Positions 17,147-26,760 of a stretch of DNA of 64,000 nt are shown here, piece after piece; position 1 is the first letter of the stretch; every line of letters starts with the position of its first letter. The notes under the pieces are model-generated. The model was not told where the DNA came from. It did not search any database and saw only the letters and a list, made by a program, of their open reading frames with translations. A program made the translations under genes and the position numbers. This stretch comes from Marinobacter gelidimuriae (GTDB lineage Bacteria; Pseudomonadota; Gammaproteobacteria; Pseudomonadales; Oleiphilaceae), in contig NZ_KB889840.1 of NCBI RefSeq assembly GCF_000372805.1, positions 4,055-68,054 on the forward strand, in the 5' to 3' direction.

Positions 17147-19315
17147 CTAGACGCCAGCCTCCAGCGGCGCATACGCCAATACCAGCCACTTGGCACCGTC
17201 ATCAAAGTTAACCTGAATTCGGGTATGATGGCCGCTGCCTTCGCTGTTCATCACCGTGCCTTCACCGAACTTCGGATGCATTACGCGCTGCCCCAGGCTG
17301 AAACCAGACTGCTTGGCGGATTCCTGGCTGAACATGCTTTCGTTGGGCCGCGCCACCATGGCCGGGCGGGTCACCGTATTGCGCAGCCGCACCTCTTGAA
17401 TACAGTCGCCAGGGATTTCCCGCACGAACCGCGACAGCGCATTGAACTTTTCCTGACCGTACAAACGGCGGGATTCGGCGTAGGTGATTATCAGTTTCTT
17501 CATCGCGCGGGTAATACCCACATACGCAAGACGGCGCTCTTCCTCCATACGCCCCGGTTCCTCCAACGACATGCTGTGGGGGAACAGACCTTCTTCAACG
17601 CCGGCCATGAACACCAGCGGGAACTCCAACCCTTTTGCGGAGTGCAGGGTCATTAACTGCACGCTGTCTTCGTGGTCATCCGCCTGAGCTTCGCCGGCAT
17701 CTAACGCGGCTTGGGCGATGAACTCCGACAGCGGATCAACACCCTCCTCCACTTCATAGGTGGTCAGCGCGTTTACCAGCTCTTCCAGGTTTTCCACCCG
17801 TCCCTGGCCTTTTTCTCCTTTTTCGCTGGCGTGGTAGTTTTTCAGGCCGCTGTCGTCGATGGTCTGCTGCATCAGGCCATGAAGGGTTCCATGTTCCGCC
17901 AGCGCAGACAGTTCTTCTATGATCGACAGAAATTTCTGCAATCCGGTTTTTGCGCGGCCTTTCATCTGGCCTGCCTCCAGCATGCGCTGGGCGGACTCCC
18001 ACATTGAAATGCTTTGCTCGCCGGCGTATTGGCGCAAATCGGCCAGGCTTTTGGCCCCTATGCCCCGCGGTGGCAGGTTTACCACCCGCTCAAACGCAGC
18101 GTCGTCGCGGCGGTAGTGCACCAGGCGCAGATAAGCCAGCGCGTTGCGAATTTCCTGGCGATCATAGAAGCGCAGGCCGCCGTAAACCCGGTATGGAATA
18201 CCCTGGCGCATCAGCGATTCTTCCAGTACGCGGGACTGGGCGTTGGAGCGGTAAAGAATGGCGCATTCGGCGCGCAGGTTGCCGTCTTGCACCCAGCTGG
18301 TGATGGTGTCGGCAATGTAGTTGGCTTCGTCTTGCTCGTTAAACGCGGCGTAAAGGCTGACGGGTTCACCGTCAACGCCGTCGCTCCACAGTTCTTTACC
18401 CAAGCGGCCCTGGTTGTTGTCAATCACCGCGTTGGCGGCCTTCAGGATCAGCTTGGTAGAACGGTAGTTCTGCTCCAGCTTTACCAGGCGGGCGTTGGGA
18501 AAATCGCGCTGGTACTGCTGGATGTTTTCGACTTTGGCGCCGCGCCAGCCGTAGATGGACTGGTCGTCGTCGCCGACCACGGTTAATGGCACGCGGTTGC
18601 TGGCCAGCACTTGCAGCCAGGCGTATTGAATGGTGTTGGTGTCCTGAAACTCGTCCACCAGAATGTGCTGAAAGCGCTGCTGATAATGGGCCAGCAATTC
18701 CGGGCGGTGCAGCCAGAGTTCGTGAGAACGCAGCAACAGTTCCCCAAAATCCACCAGGCCGCTTTGCTGGCACAGTTTTTCGTACTGGCGGTACACCCTT
18801 ACCATGGTGCTGGTGAAGTGGTCGCCGGGGTTTTCCTGAATATGATCGGCACGCAGGCCTTCGTCTTTCTTGCTGCTGATCCACCACTGGGCCTGTTTGG
18901 GCGGGAACTGGGTTTCGTCGATTTGGGCTTCGCGCATTACCCGCTTCACCATGCGCAGCTGGTCGTCGCTGTCCAACACCTGAAAGTTTTCCGGCAAGCC
19001 GGCGTCTTTCCAGTGGGAGCGTAGCAGGCGGTGAGCAATGCCGTGGAAGGTGCCAATCCAAAGACCGCGAGAGGGTATGTTCATTATCTCTTCAATGCGG
19101 TGGCGCATTTCCTTGGCGGCCTTGTTGGTGAAAGTCACCGCCAGAAGGCCGGTTGCCGGTACCCGGTTCACCTGCATCTGCCACGCCATGCGGTGTACGA
19201 GCACCCGGGTTTTGCCACTGCCGGCGCCGGCCAGAACCAGCAAGTGGTCGCTTTGTTCCGTCACCGCCTCGCGCTGGGCGTCGTTCAGGCCGTCGATAAT
19301 GTAGGAAACGTCCAT
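17147..19315 (-). CDS. uvrD: DNA helicase II UvrD
   Basis: 722 residues, normal length. Superfamily 1 motifs appear in order: AGAGSGKTRVL (I), AVTFTNKAAKEM (Ia), VDEFQDTN (II), GDDDQSIYGWRGA (III), LEQNYRS (IV), TLHSAKGLEFP (V) and YVGITRAMKKL (VI). A C-terminal Tudor-like segment (GQRVMHPKFGEGTV) also fits UvrD. It unwinds 3'-5' in nucleotide-excision and mismatch repair. No LexA box was noticed upstream. Single gene. Confidence 0.96.
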   Translation of the reverse strand: MDVSYIIDGLNDAQREAVTEQSDHLLVLAGAGSGKTRVLVHRMAWQMQVNRVPATGLLAVTFTNKAAKEMRHRIEEIMNIPSRGLWIGTFHGIAHRLLRSHWKDAGLPENFQVLDSDDQLRMVKRVMREAQIDETQFPPKQAQWWISSKKDEGLRADHIQENPGDHFTSTMVRVYRQYEKLCQQSGLVDFGELLLRSHELWLHRPELLAHYQQRFQHILVDEFQDTNTIQYAWLQVLASNRVPLTVVGDDDQSIYGWRGAKVENIQQYQRDFPNARLVKLEQNYRSTKLILKAANAVIDNNQGRLGKELWSDGVDGEPVSLYAAFNEQDEANYIADTITSWVQDGNLRAECAILYRSNAQSRVLEESLMRQGIPYRVYGGLRFYDRQEIRNALAYLRLVHYRRDDAAFERVVNLPPRGIGAKSLADLRQYAGEQSISMWESAQRMLEAGQMKGRAKTGLQKFLSIIEELSALAEHGTLHGLMQQTIDDSGLKNYHASEKGEKGQGRVENLEELVNALTTYEVEEGVDPLSEFIAQAALDAGEAQADDHEDSVQLMTLHSAKGLEFPLVFMAGVEEGLFPHSMSLEEPGRMEEERRLAYVGITRAMKKLIITYAESRRLYGQEKFNALSRFVREIPGDCIQEVRLRNTVTRPAMVARPNESMFSQESAKQSGFSLGQRVMHPKFGEGTVMNSEGSGHHTRIQVNFDDGAKWLVLAYAPLEAGV

Positions 19316-19418
19316 AAAATGTCGCTACTGGTTAAATAAACAGGTCGGGGAGTATACCAGCCTTGAATCGCCCTTGCCGAATACGGGTGCATGGGGCAAA
19401 TTCCATGGGTTTTAGCCA

Positions 19419-19448
19419 AAAAAACGGTGAGCCGCAGCCCACCGTTTT
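19419..19448 (-). terminator. Terminator after the aldehyde dehydrogenase gene
   Basis: Inverted repeat AAAACGGTG (19421-19429) and CACCGTTTT (19440-19448) with a 10-nt loop. On the minus strand the stem is followed by a run of seven T. It lies 61 bp past the dehydrogenase stop and should end that transcript before uvrD. Confidence 0.8.
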
Positions 19449-19508
19449 GGTTCACTCTTTCACGCTTTCACTGACAAGCGCTAACGCTTGTTTGGCTAGC
19501 CGGCGCGA

Positions 19509-20960
19509 TTAAAACCCGCGGGGTACGGTTTGCGCTTCGGTGAATTCAAACAGCCCTTCTTCGCCGCCTTCACGGCCAGTACCCGACATTTTCATACCAC
19601 CAAACGGCGCCTCCGGCGTGGGGCCGGTGCCTGTGTTCCAGCCCACGTGACCAAAGCGCAGCCCGGCCGCTACACGCTGAGCGCGTTTAACATCCGCAGT
19701 AAACACGTAAGAGGCCAGGCCAAACTCGGTGTCGTTGCCGGCCGCGATCACTTCGTTTTCATCGCTAAAGCTGGCAATGGGAACCAACGGGCCAAAGGTT
19801 TCTTCCCGCGAGCAACACATCTGCGGAGTTACGCCAGTAATGACTGTTGGCGGGAAAAACAAATCGTCATCGCTTAATTCTGACGGCTTTTTACCGGCTA
19901 CCACGGTGGCGCCCTGCTCTAACGCGTCTTCAAGGTGGCGTTTCACCTTGTTATAACCGTCACGGTTAATCAGAGGGCCCAGGTCCACATCACCGTTGAT
20001 GCCGTCACCCACGGTCATTTTTCTTACTCGCTCGGCCAGTTTCTGACTGAAGCTGTCGACAATCTTTTCGTGGGCGAAAATACGGTTAGCGCAGACACAG
20101 GTCTGGCCACTGCCGCGGAATTTGTTGGCCACCAGGTTATCAACCGCGGCGTCCAGGTCGGCGTCGTCAAACACGATAAACGGCGCGTTGCCACCCAACT
20201 CCAGGGCCAGTTTTTTCACCGAGTCGGCGGTGTCTTTGATCAGCTGACACCCCACTTCAGTGGAACCGGTAAAGCTGAGCATGGGCACATCCGGGCTTTC
20301 GCTCAGCGCTTTGCCGATCATGCTGGCCTTACCCATCACCAGATTTACCATACCCGCGGGCAGATCAACGTATTTATCCATCAGAGTGAACAGCGCAATC
20401 ATGGTCAGCGGGGTGGCGCTGGCAGGTTTGATCACCGACGGGCATCCGGCTGCAAGAGCCGCTGACAGCTTTTTGGCAATCATGCCAATGGGGAAGTTCC
20501 AGGGCGTAATCAGGCCCACCACGCCCACCGGGCGAAAATGCACGGTCCAGCTGCAGTCTTTGGGCTTAGCGTCCAGATTACGCGGGCTCAAAACCTCGAT
20601 GTTTTTGGCGCAGTAATCGAAAAACCCGGCCGCGTAGTCCACTTCGCCCTGGGCTTCGTTTAGCGGTTTGCCGTGTTCAAGGCATAAAATGCGGCCCACT
20701 TCTGCGCGGTTGGCGGTCAGAGCATCGCGAATGTCTTCCAGCCACTTGCGGCGGGTCTCCAGCGGGTAGGGCTCGGTCAGTTTTTCGGCTTTTTTTGCCG
20801 CGGCTATGGCCTCTTGCACCTGTTGCTCGGTTACAAACGGCACCTTGGCAATAACGGCACCGGTGGCCGGGTTATCCACGTCAAAGGTATCAGCAGCGGC
20901 TTGTTGCCACTGGCCACCGGCGTATCCGGTTATATTCTGCAATAACGATGATTCAATCAT
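19509..20960 (-). CDS. gabD: NAD(P)-dependent succinate-semialdehyde dehydrogenase
   Basis: 483 residues of the aldehyde dehydrogenase superfamily. TPWNFPIGMIAKKLSAALAA forms part of the cofactor site, LELGGNAPFIVF holds the catalytic glutamate, and GSGQTCVCANR holds the catalytic cysteine. The last motif and overall sequence fit the succinate/glutarate-semialdehyde group (GabD/GabD-like), which oxidises succinate semialdehyde to succinate. No gabT lies beside it, so the physiological substrate is less certain. GGGAG lies 7 nt before the ATG. Confidence 0.85.
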   Translation of the reverse strand: MIESSLLQNITGYAGGQWQQAAADTFDVDNPATGAVIAKVPFVTEQQVQEAIAAAKKAEKLTEPYPLETRRKWLEDIRDALTANRAEVGRILCLEHGKPLNEAQGEVDYAAGFFDYCAKNIEVLSPRNLDAKPKDCSWTVHFRPVGVVGLITPWNFPIGMIAKKLSAALAAGCPSVIKPASATPLTMIALFTLMDKYVDLPAGMVNLVMGKASMIGKALSESPDVPMLSFTGSTEVGCQLIKDTADSVKKLALELGGNAPFIVFDDADLDAAVDNLVANKFRGSGQTCVCANRIFAHEKIVDSFSQKLAERVRKMTVGDGINGDVDLGPLINRDGYNKVKRHLEDALEQGATVVAGKKPSELSDDDLFFPPTVITGVTPQMCCSREETFGPLVPIASFSDENEVIAAGNDTEFGLASYVFTADVKRAQRVAAGLRFGHVGWNTGTGPTPEAPFGGMKMSGTGREGGEEGLFEFTEAQTVPRGF

Positions 20961-20972
20961 TCAGGCTCCCTT

Positions 20973-21061
20973 ACATGATAGTCAGGCTGTACATGATAGC
21001 CAGGCTGTTGCGATACCGCTCAAGCTTCTGCGATACGACCTGAACGCTCGATCGCAGAAGC
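20973..21061. repeat. Two 18-bp tandem repeats and an 11-bp inverted repeat before gabD
   Basis: Two 18-bp direct repeats (20973-20990 and 20991-21008; units ACATGATAGYCAGGCTGT) lie just upstream of the dehydrogenase start. Next to them is a perfect 11-bp inverted repeat, GCTTCTGCGAT (21024-21034) and ATCGCAGAAGC (21051-21061), with a 16-nt spacer. The region separates divergent genes (gabD left, amidohydrolase right), so these are good operator candidates. No regulator gene is adjacent. Confidence 0.55.
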
Positions 21062-21221
21062 GCAAATTCTCACTAATCTTTTCACTAGTCATAGTGGATG
21101 CTGTCCGGCAACCTGTAAAGCTGACAACGCTTTTTGAGGGTTACGTTTTTTTGACCCACGCCAGTCAGTGCCTATACTCGGGTGAGCATACACTACCGCT
21201 CTCTAAAAAGGCCGCAGCAAT

Positions 21222-22238
21222 ATGAAAGCATTTTTCCACCCCGCACAAGATCAGCACAGCCCACAGTCGTACTTTACCCGCGGCCAAATGCGCCAACCGC
21301 AAGAGACTGCAGACCGCACCCGGGAAATGTTGGCGGGCCTGAAGGCCAGCGGTATTCCGGTGCTGCATCCGGCTGACCAGGGCGCGGGCCCCATTGGCAA
21401 GGTGCACGATCTGAGCTATCTACGTTTTCTGGAATCTGCCCATCGGCGCTGGAAGGCGATGGGCGATGACTGGGGCGATGAGGTTATGTCCAATATTTTT
21501 GTGCGCAGCCCCAACGCGCTGAAGGGCGTTCTGGCCGAGGCCGCACGCTACCAGGCCGACGGTAGCAGCCCCATTGGCGAGCACACCTGGGACGCCGCCT
21601 ACTGGTCGGCACAGACCGCCCTGGGCGCGGCCGACGCCTTGATGGCAGGTGAGCACACCACCTATGCGGTATGCCGCCCGCCGGGCCATCACGCCCGCCG
21701 CGCAGCGGCCGGTGGCTTCTGCTATCTGAATAACGCGGCCATTGCTGCCGAGCGCCTGCGCAGCCGTTATCAGCGCGTAGCCATACTCGACACCGACATG
21801 CATCACGGCCAGGGTATTCAAGAGATTTTCTACCACCGCAGCGACGTGCTTTACGTTTCGGTGCACGGCGACCCCACCAACTTCTACCCGGTGGTGGCCG
21901 GTTACGAAGACGAACGCGGCGAAGGCGAAGGCTACGGTTACAACATCAACCTACCCATGCCCCACGGCTCTGATGAAGAGTATTTTTTCAGCAAGGTGGA
22001 AGAAGCCCTGACCGCGCTGAAGCTGTACCAGCCGGATGTTATTGTACTGGCCTTGGGCTTCGATATTTACAAGAACGACCCGCAAGCCAAAGTGTCAGTG
22101 TCCAGCGAGGGCTTCTGTCGTTTGGGCAGCCACATTCGCCAACTGGGTCTGCCAACACTGACGGTGCAGGAAGGCGGCTATGACCTGGACACCCTGAGTC
22201 ACAACGTGCAGCAATTTTTTAAGGGCCTGACTGGCTGA
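21222..22238 (+). CDS. Histone deacetylase-family acetylpolyamine amidohydrolase
   Basis: 338 residues of the class II HDAC fold. The catalytic histidine pair is in RPPGHHARRA, zinc ligands are in LDTDMHHGQG and LGFDIYKNDP, and the oxyanion region follows (VQEGGYDLDTL). The opening (MKAFFHPAQDQHSPQSYF) matches bacterial acetylpolyamine amidohydrolases, which remove acetyl from acetylputrescine or acetylcadaverine. Divergent from a semialdehyde dehydrogenase, a pairing that would suit polyamine degradation; that link is inference. Confidence 0.88.
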   Translation: MKAFFHPAQDQHSPQSYFTRGQMRQPQETADRTREMLAGLKASGIPVLHPADQGAGPIGKVHDLSYLRFLESAHRRWKAMGDDWGDEVMSNIFVRSPNALKGVLAEAARYQADGSSPIGEHTWDAAYWSAQTALGAADALMAGEHTTYAVCRPPGHHARRAAAGGFCYLNNAAIAAERLRSRYQRVAILDTDMHHGQGIQEIFYHRSDVLYVSVHGDPTNFYPVVAGYEDERGEGEGYGYNINLPMPHGSDEEYFFSKVEEALTALKLYQPDVIVLALGFDIYKNDPQAKVSVSSEGFCRLGSHIRQLGLPTLTVQEGGYDLDTLSHNVQQFFKGLTG

Positions 22239-22420
22239 GCCCTGTTGCGGTAAGGCACGTTGAAGACAGGTTCGGTGGATTCCAGCCCAGTCTGGAATCC
22301 AGCGTTATTGGGTAGCACATCGGCAAAAAAACACTTAGTGTAGCGCCTCGGCCGCCGGCAATCGGACGAGCACCCGTGTGGTGGAGGATGCTGGCCGCAT
22401 ACCAAGGAGTTTTACGACCG

Positions 22421-23800
22421 ATGAATGAACCCACCATCAACGCGTTGGTGTCGCCCGAAGGCAGCCTGGAAATCCTGTCTAACCATGAAGTAAACCGCCT
22501 GAAAGACCGCAGCGAAGGCGGCCTTTACCGGTTGTTTCGCCAGTGCGCACTGGCCGTACTGAATACCGGAGTGGTTACCGACGATTGCCAGGATTTGATG
22601 ACGGCCCACAGCGACTTTGAGGTGCACCTGGTGCCCCAGCCCCGCGGCCTGAAACTGGAACTGATCAACGCACCCCACCATGCCTTTGTCGACAATGAAA
22701 TGCTGCGCGCCAATCGCGAACATTTGTTTTCGGTGTTGCGCGACATCGTATACACCCATTCCAGCCCGCTGTTCATTGAAGCCCAGCGGCATCCGCGGCC
22801 GGAAGATCTGACCAATATGGTGTTCCACATTCTGCGCAACGCGCGTGTGCTGCAACCGGGGCGACAGCCAGACATGGTGGTGTGTTGGGGTGGCCATTCC
22901 ATCAGCCATGAAGAATACCAATACAGCAAAGAAGTGGGCCACCAGTTGGGCCTGCGTGAACTGAGCATTTGCACCGGCTGCGGCCCCGGCGCCATGAAGG
23001 GCCCGATGAAAGGCGCCACCATAGGCCACGCCAAGCAACGAGTAAAAGACGGCCGCTACATTGGCATTACCGAACCCGGCATAATCGGGGCCGAAGCGCC
23101 AAATCCGATTGTGAACGAACTGGTGATCATGCCGGATATAGAAAAACGCCTGGAAGCCTTCGTACGCCTTGGCCACGGCGTGATCGTATTCCCCGGTGGC
23201 GTCGGCACAGCAGAAGAAATCCTTTACCTGTTAGGTATTTTGCTGCATCCAGACAACGCCGACATTCCTTTCCCTGTGGTGTTTACCGGCAGGCGCGAGA
23301 ACGCTGATTATTTTGAAATGATCGACAAGTTCATCCGCAACGCCCTGAGTGACGACGCCGCGAAGCGCTATGAAATCATCATTGACGATCCGGTGCGGGT
23401 AGCGCGCACCATGAAACACGGCATGCAAGAGGTCGAAACCTTCCGCCGCGCCATGCAAGACGCCTATTACTTCAACTGGACGTTAAAAATAGACCCTGTG
23501 TTTCAGCTGCCATTTGAGCCGGACCACGCCAATATGCGCGCGTTGGAGCTGCATCGCGATCAGCCGATACACATGATTGCGGCCAATCTGCGTAAAGCCT
23601 TCAGCGGCATTGTTGCGGGTAATGTGAAAGAAGAAGGAATTCGGAAGGTGCAGGCCCATGGCCCGTTTGAAATTGCGGGCGACCCCAGCCTGATTCAGCC
23701 TTTGGAAGCCATGTTGGAACAGTTTGTGGCTCAAAACCGGATGAAACTACCCGGCACCTCGGCTTATCGACCAAGTTACCGGATTATCAGCAGGGCGTAG
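22421..23800 (+). CDS. ppnN: Pyrimidine/purine nucleotide 5'-monophosphate nucleosidase PpnN
   Basis: 459 residues from the ATG at 22421, which has AAGGAG 12 nt upstream; an earlier in-frame start at 22376 is not needed. The central LOG-like Rossmann domain shows CTGCGPGAMKGPMKGA and the hallmark VFPGGVGTAEEILYLLGI. N- and C-terminal domains match E. coli YgdH. It splits nucleoside monophosphates into base and ribose 5-phosphate, and in E. coli it is stimulated by (p)ppGpp. Length matches the family. Confidence 0.93.
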   Translation: MNEPTINALVSPEGSLEILSNHEVNRLKDRSEGGLYRLFRQCALAVLNTGVVTDDCQDLMTAHSDFEVHLVPQPRGLKLELINAPHHAFVDNEMLRANREHLFSVLRDIVYTHSSPLFIEAQRHPRPEDLTNMVFHILRNARVLQPGRQPDMVVCWGGHSISHEEYQYSKEVGHQLGLRELSICTGCGPGAMKGPMKGATIGHAKQRVKDGRYIGITEPGIIGAEAPNPIVNELVIMPDIEKRLEAFVRLGHGVIVFPGGVGTAEEILYLLGILLHPDNADIPFPVVFTGRRENADYFEMIDKFIRNALSDDAAKRYEIIIDDPVRVARTMKHGMQEVETFRRAMQDAYYFNWTLKIDPVFQLPFEPDHANMRALELHRDQPIHMIAANLRKAFSGIVAGNVKEEGIRKVQAHGPFEIAGDPSLIQPLEAMLEQFVAQNRMKLPGTSAYRPSYRIISRA

Positions 23801-23883
23801 CATGTCATCTGGCTAAGTTGACGGACACCTTAGCCAAACATAACAACACCTCACTATTTTGCAACAACTGACTGCGGGATGGC

Positions 23884-24216
23884 TTATTTGCCGCCTGCAG
23901 GCAGACTGGCGAAGTACGCCGCCAGGTTGGCAATATCGTCATCACTCAGTGCCATTGCCTGGCCCTGCATAATGGCCGCCATGCCGCCATTACGTTCCTT
24001 GCTTCTGTAGGCCTTCAGCGACGACACCAAATACATCTCGTGCTGGCCCGCCAGATTCGGATACATCGGGATTAACGCAATACCGTTCTGGCCATGGCAG
24101 GCGGCACACACGGCCGCTTTTGCCTTACCAGCGGCCGCATCTCCGGCACTGGCCATCATCGGCAGCGCGGCACTTATTGCAAAAAGACCTGCAACAGCAA
24201 AGTGCTTCAATTTCAT
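23884..24216 (-). CDS. Small periplasmic class I cytochrome c
   Basis: 110 residues from the ATG at 24216 (GAGGG in front), not the far upstream starts in the same frame. Signal peptide [22 protein letters not shown], then one haem-binding CxxCH in CAACHGQNG and a distal methionine in [18 protein letters not shown]. It resembles c4/c553-type electron carriers. It has its own promoter (24341-24368) and an unusual 10-bp repeat array in the leader. Redox partner unknown. Confidence 0.9.
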   Translation of the reverse strand: MKLKHFAVAGLFAISAALPMMASAGDAAAGKAKAAVCAACHGQNGIALIPMYPNLAGQHEMYLVSSLKAYRSKERNGGMAAIMQGQAMALSDDDIANLAAYFASLPAGGK

Positions 24217-24266
24217 TAGGGTAACCCTCTCATTTTTCGAATCGAATGCCTGTAATTTCTTATACG

Positions 24267-24313
24267 CGAATAACGGCGAATAACGGCGAATAACGGCGAA
24301 TAACGGCGAATAA
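24267..24313 (-). repeat. 10-bp tandem repeat in the cytochrome c leader
   Basis: The unit CGAATAACGG occurs four times exactly, followed by a partial fifth (CGAATAA). It lies between the predicted promoter and the cytochrome start, so it would be part of the 5' untranslated RNA. The unit is close to one helical turn and short enough to change copy number by slippage. Confidence 0.9.
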
Positions 24314-24340
24314 AACATCCTATTAATATAACAGCTTAGC

Positions 24341-24368
24341 ATTATAACACGCGCCAAACTCTGTTCAA
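24341..24368 (-). promoter_or_regulatory. Sigma70 promoter of the cytochrome c gene
   Basis: On the minus strand TTGAAC (24368-24363) and a perfect TATAAT (24346-24341) are 16 bp apart. Transcription would begin near 24334, giving a leader of about 120 nt that contains the 10-bp repeats. Confidence 0.7.
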
Positions 24369-24440
24369 ATGCGATAAATCAAGACGCAATCTGCTGGCGG
24401 CGGCTATCAACAGTGAGTGGTGGTATCAGTGTATGGCCAA

Positions 24441-26666
24441 TTAACCCAGTGATAGCCAGCCTGCGACCATAAACCTAAGCTGCTGTTCGGCATCGCGCTG
24501 ACCGCTGCACAGATTCTCGCGCTGAAGTTCAGCCCAACTGCGGCCCTGCACCAAAGCGCGACACCAAAGCGCGCACTGCGCGGGCGGCAATCCACTCATC
24601 CAGTCTGCGGCGCCGGCGCAGCGGCTAAGAGTCTGCAGCGCCGGCAGGGTTAACTCAAAGCCGCGATGGCCGCCGGCGAAATAATGTAAATCGCGACTGT
24701 CCTCGGCATCCAGTTGCGGGCCGGCTGGCAGACTGCGCATTACGGCAGCCATCAGTTCCGGCTGACATTCGACCCATTGGCGACCGGCCAACACCAACCA
24801 GTGTCGGCCCAGGCGCTGCTGTAAATCCTGTACCAAACGCTGGCCCGCTGCACTGAGCCCGCACACTGCCTGTAACGGATATTCACCACTGCTGGCCTCT
24901 TGGCTAAAGCCCAGGCGCACTGGCTGCAGCCCCTGGTGCTGCCAAAAAGCCAGCAACGCAGGCGTGCCACCAAAGCTGCTGCCGATATAATCAAAGCCTT
25001 CCGCTTTGGCATAGGCCTGAGCGGCAGCCACCAAGCGCTGGCCAATACCGTTGCGGCGCTGCGGGGCCGCCACCGCAATTCTCGTTACCCTTAAACTGCG
25101 CTGCTGAGCCGCTTGTGGCAGGCCCGCGTGCAACGCCAGCGACTGCGCCAACAAATGCCCACGCAGCCGACGATGCCCAAGGCTAACCTGCTGCGCTAAG
25201 GGCGCTGAGAACTCACCCTCGCCCTGAGCCCACAACAATCCCACCGTGCGTCCACCTGCACGAGCGCGCCAGCTGACAGCGGCGGGATCATCCAGCCACT
25301 GACGTAAGTCTGCGGGCGTAGTGCGGTAATGAGCGTCCACCAATAGCCCGAAAGCTTCCGCCAAGTCGTTTTCTGTTGCCTGAGCCGGCTGCCAGCGCTC
25401 TACCTCCAACACTGGCAAGGGATCAGGAGTCTGCTGCTGTGTATTACTCGGGCTCTGTGCAGCCAACAAGAACAAGCGAAAAACCAGCGGTTCCAACGGG
25501 TCACTGGCGGCCCATCGCACCGGCGGCGACAGAGTACGCTCTTGCCAGTGCGGCGTGTGTTGGTCCAACTGTTCGCGAAAGCGCACCGCAAATCCCCGCC
25601 CGGCGCCTTCGTAACCGTGCACCGTGGTGGCAAAGGCCACCCTGGGCCAGCCCAGCAAAATACGCTGCAACAGTGGCGCGGCTATGGCGGCGGCTTCGTC
25701 TACCATCACAACTTCTGCGGCAGATTTGTCCGCCAGCAGCTGTTGCGGCAATAAAAATGTCAGGCTGGCGCCGCTGGTGGTGGTCAATTCAGTAGTCGAT
25801 TGGCTTTGCAGTCGGGCTCCCAGGCGCTCACGGGCGTGGGCCATAACGGTAGCCATCTGTTCGGCCGAAGGCGCAGTCAGCAATACTCGCTGGCGGCCCT
25901 GCAACAGCAACTCCGCGGCCGCCAAGCCCAAGGCTGCCGATTTGCCGCGGCCGCGATCAGCGGTAACCACCAGCGGACGGCGCCGGCGCCCCAAGCCAAA
26001 ACGCACCAGCGCTTGCACCAGTTGGTCCTGCTCGGGCCCGCCGCTAACGCAAAAAGCCGTTGCGGGTCGGCGACGACTTAATTCATCCCGCACACGGCCC
26101 AGTTCTGAGTTTATGGTGGCGCTCGCGCGCTCATCCGCACTTTCTACCACTCTCTCATCTACACTCGCACCCTCACTCATATTCAGCCGAATGACGTCCG
26201 GTGCATCACACAGTATCTTCGCCAAGCGCTCAGCAAAGGGGTGTTCAGTGGCCTGATCGAGGCCGGTGCGGGCGTAGTCCGGGTCAGCAAATGTGCCCCA
26301 TTGCGCCAGCGGCGGCGTCAACCAGAACCACAGGCCGCCAGCCGTTAATGTGCCAGCCAGCGCCGCCAGCCCGTCAGGCGGGTTGCCACTGAAGCCGTCC
26401 CACACCAGCAGGTCTAGCTCACGCCCCAGCCAAATTCTTGCTTGCGCCGGTGTCGCTACGTGCAACGCCGGCAGCGGACTGTCGGCCTTGGTGCTAACCC
26501 ACAAGCCCTGATCTGCACTCAGAAATGGCAGTTCTGCCGCCAACCAGTTCAATGCTGCATTGCGGCCGCCCTCAATCAGCACCAGCCTACGCTCACCGGC
26601 GTGCCGCAGTTCAGCCCGCAGAAGCTGCAATGCGCGGGTGCTGGGTGAATCCGGTGTAGACGTCAT
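24441..26666 (-). CDS. tmcA: tRNA(Met) cytidine acetyltransferase TmcA
   Basis: 741 residues. An N-terminal domain of unknown role is followed by a helicase-like ATPase module (DRGRGKSAALGLAAAELL as the P-loop region, VMVDEAAAIAAPLL as Walker B). Then come a GNAT acetyltransferase domain (RIAVAAPQRRNGIGQRLVAAA) and a C-terminal tRNA-binding region. It makes N4-acetylcytidine at the wobble base of elongator tRNA-Met. Gene length and domain order match E. coli TmcA. Confidence 0.93.
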   Translation of the reverse strand: MTSTPDSPSTRALQLLRAELRHAGERRLVLIEGGRNAALNWLAAELPFLSADQGLWVSTKADSPLPALHVATPAQARIWLGRELDLLVWDGFSGNPPDGLAALAGTLTAGGLWFWLTPPLAQWGTFADPDYARTGLDQATEHPFAERLAKILCDAPDVIRLNMSEGASVDERVVESADERASATINSELGRVRDELSRRRPATAFCVSGGPEQDQLVQALVRFGLGRRRRPLVVTADRGRGKSAALGLAAAELLLQGRQRVLLTAPSAEQMATVMAHARERLGARLQSQSTTELTTTSGASLTFLLPQQLLADKSAAEVVMVDEAAAIAAPLLQRILLGWPRVAFATTVHGYEGAGRGFAVRFREQLDQHTPHWQERTLSPPVRWAASDPLEPLVFRLFLLAAQSPSNTQQQTPDPLPVLEVERWQPAQATENDLAEAFGLLVDAHYRTTPADLRQWLDDPAAVSWRARAGGRTVGLLWAQGEGEFSAPLAQQVSLGHRRLRGHLLAQSLALHAGLPQAAQQRSLRVTRIAVAAPQRRNGIGQRLVAAAQAYAKAEGFDYIGSSFGGTPALLAFWQHQGLQPVRLGFSQEASSGEYPLQAVCGLSAAGQRLVQDLQQRLGRHWLVLAGRQWVECQPELMAAVMRSLPAGPQLDAEDSRDLHYFAGGHRGFELTLPALQTLSRCAGAADWMSGLPPAQCALWCRALVQGRSWAELQRENLCSGQRDAEQQLRFMVAGWLSLG

Positions 26667-26760
26667 ATAAGGGTGCTCTTGAACTGCTGAATATGGAAAA
26701 TGACGACGCCATTATGGAACAGGCCTGTGCCCGCGACCAGTTGCCGATTACAATGGCGCC

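Noticed and set aside
22412..23176. 254-residue minus-strand frame opposite ppnN
   Set aside because: A shadow frame with no motif; the plus strand encodes a complete PpnN.
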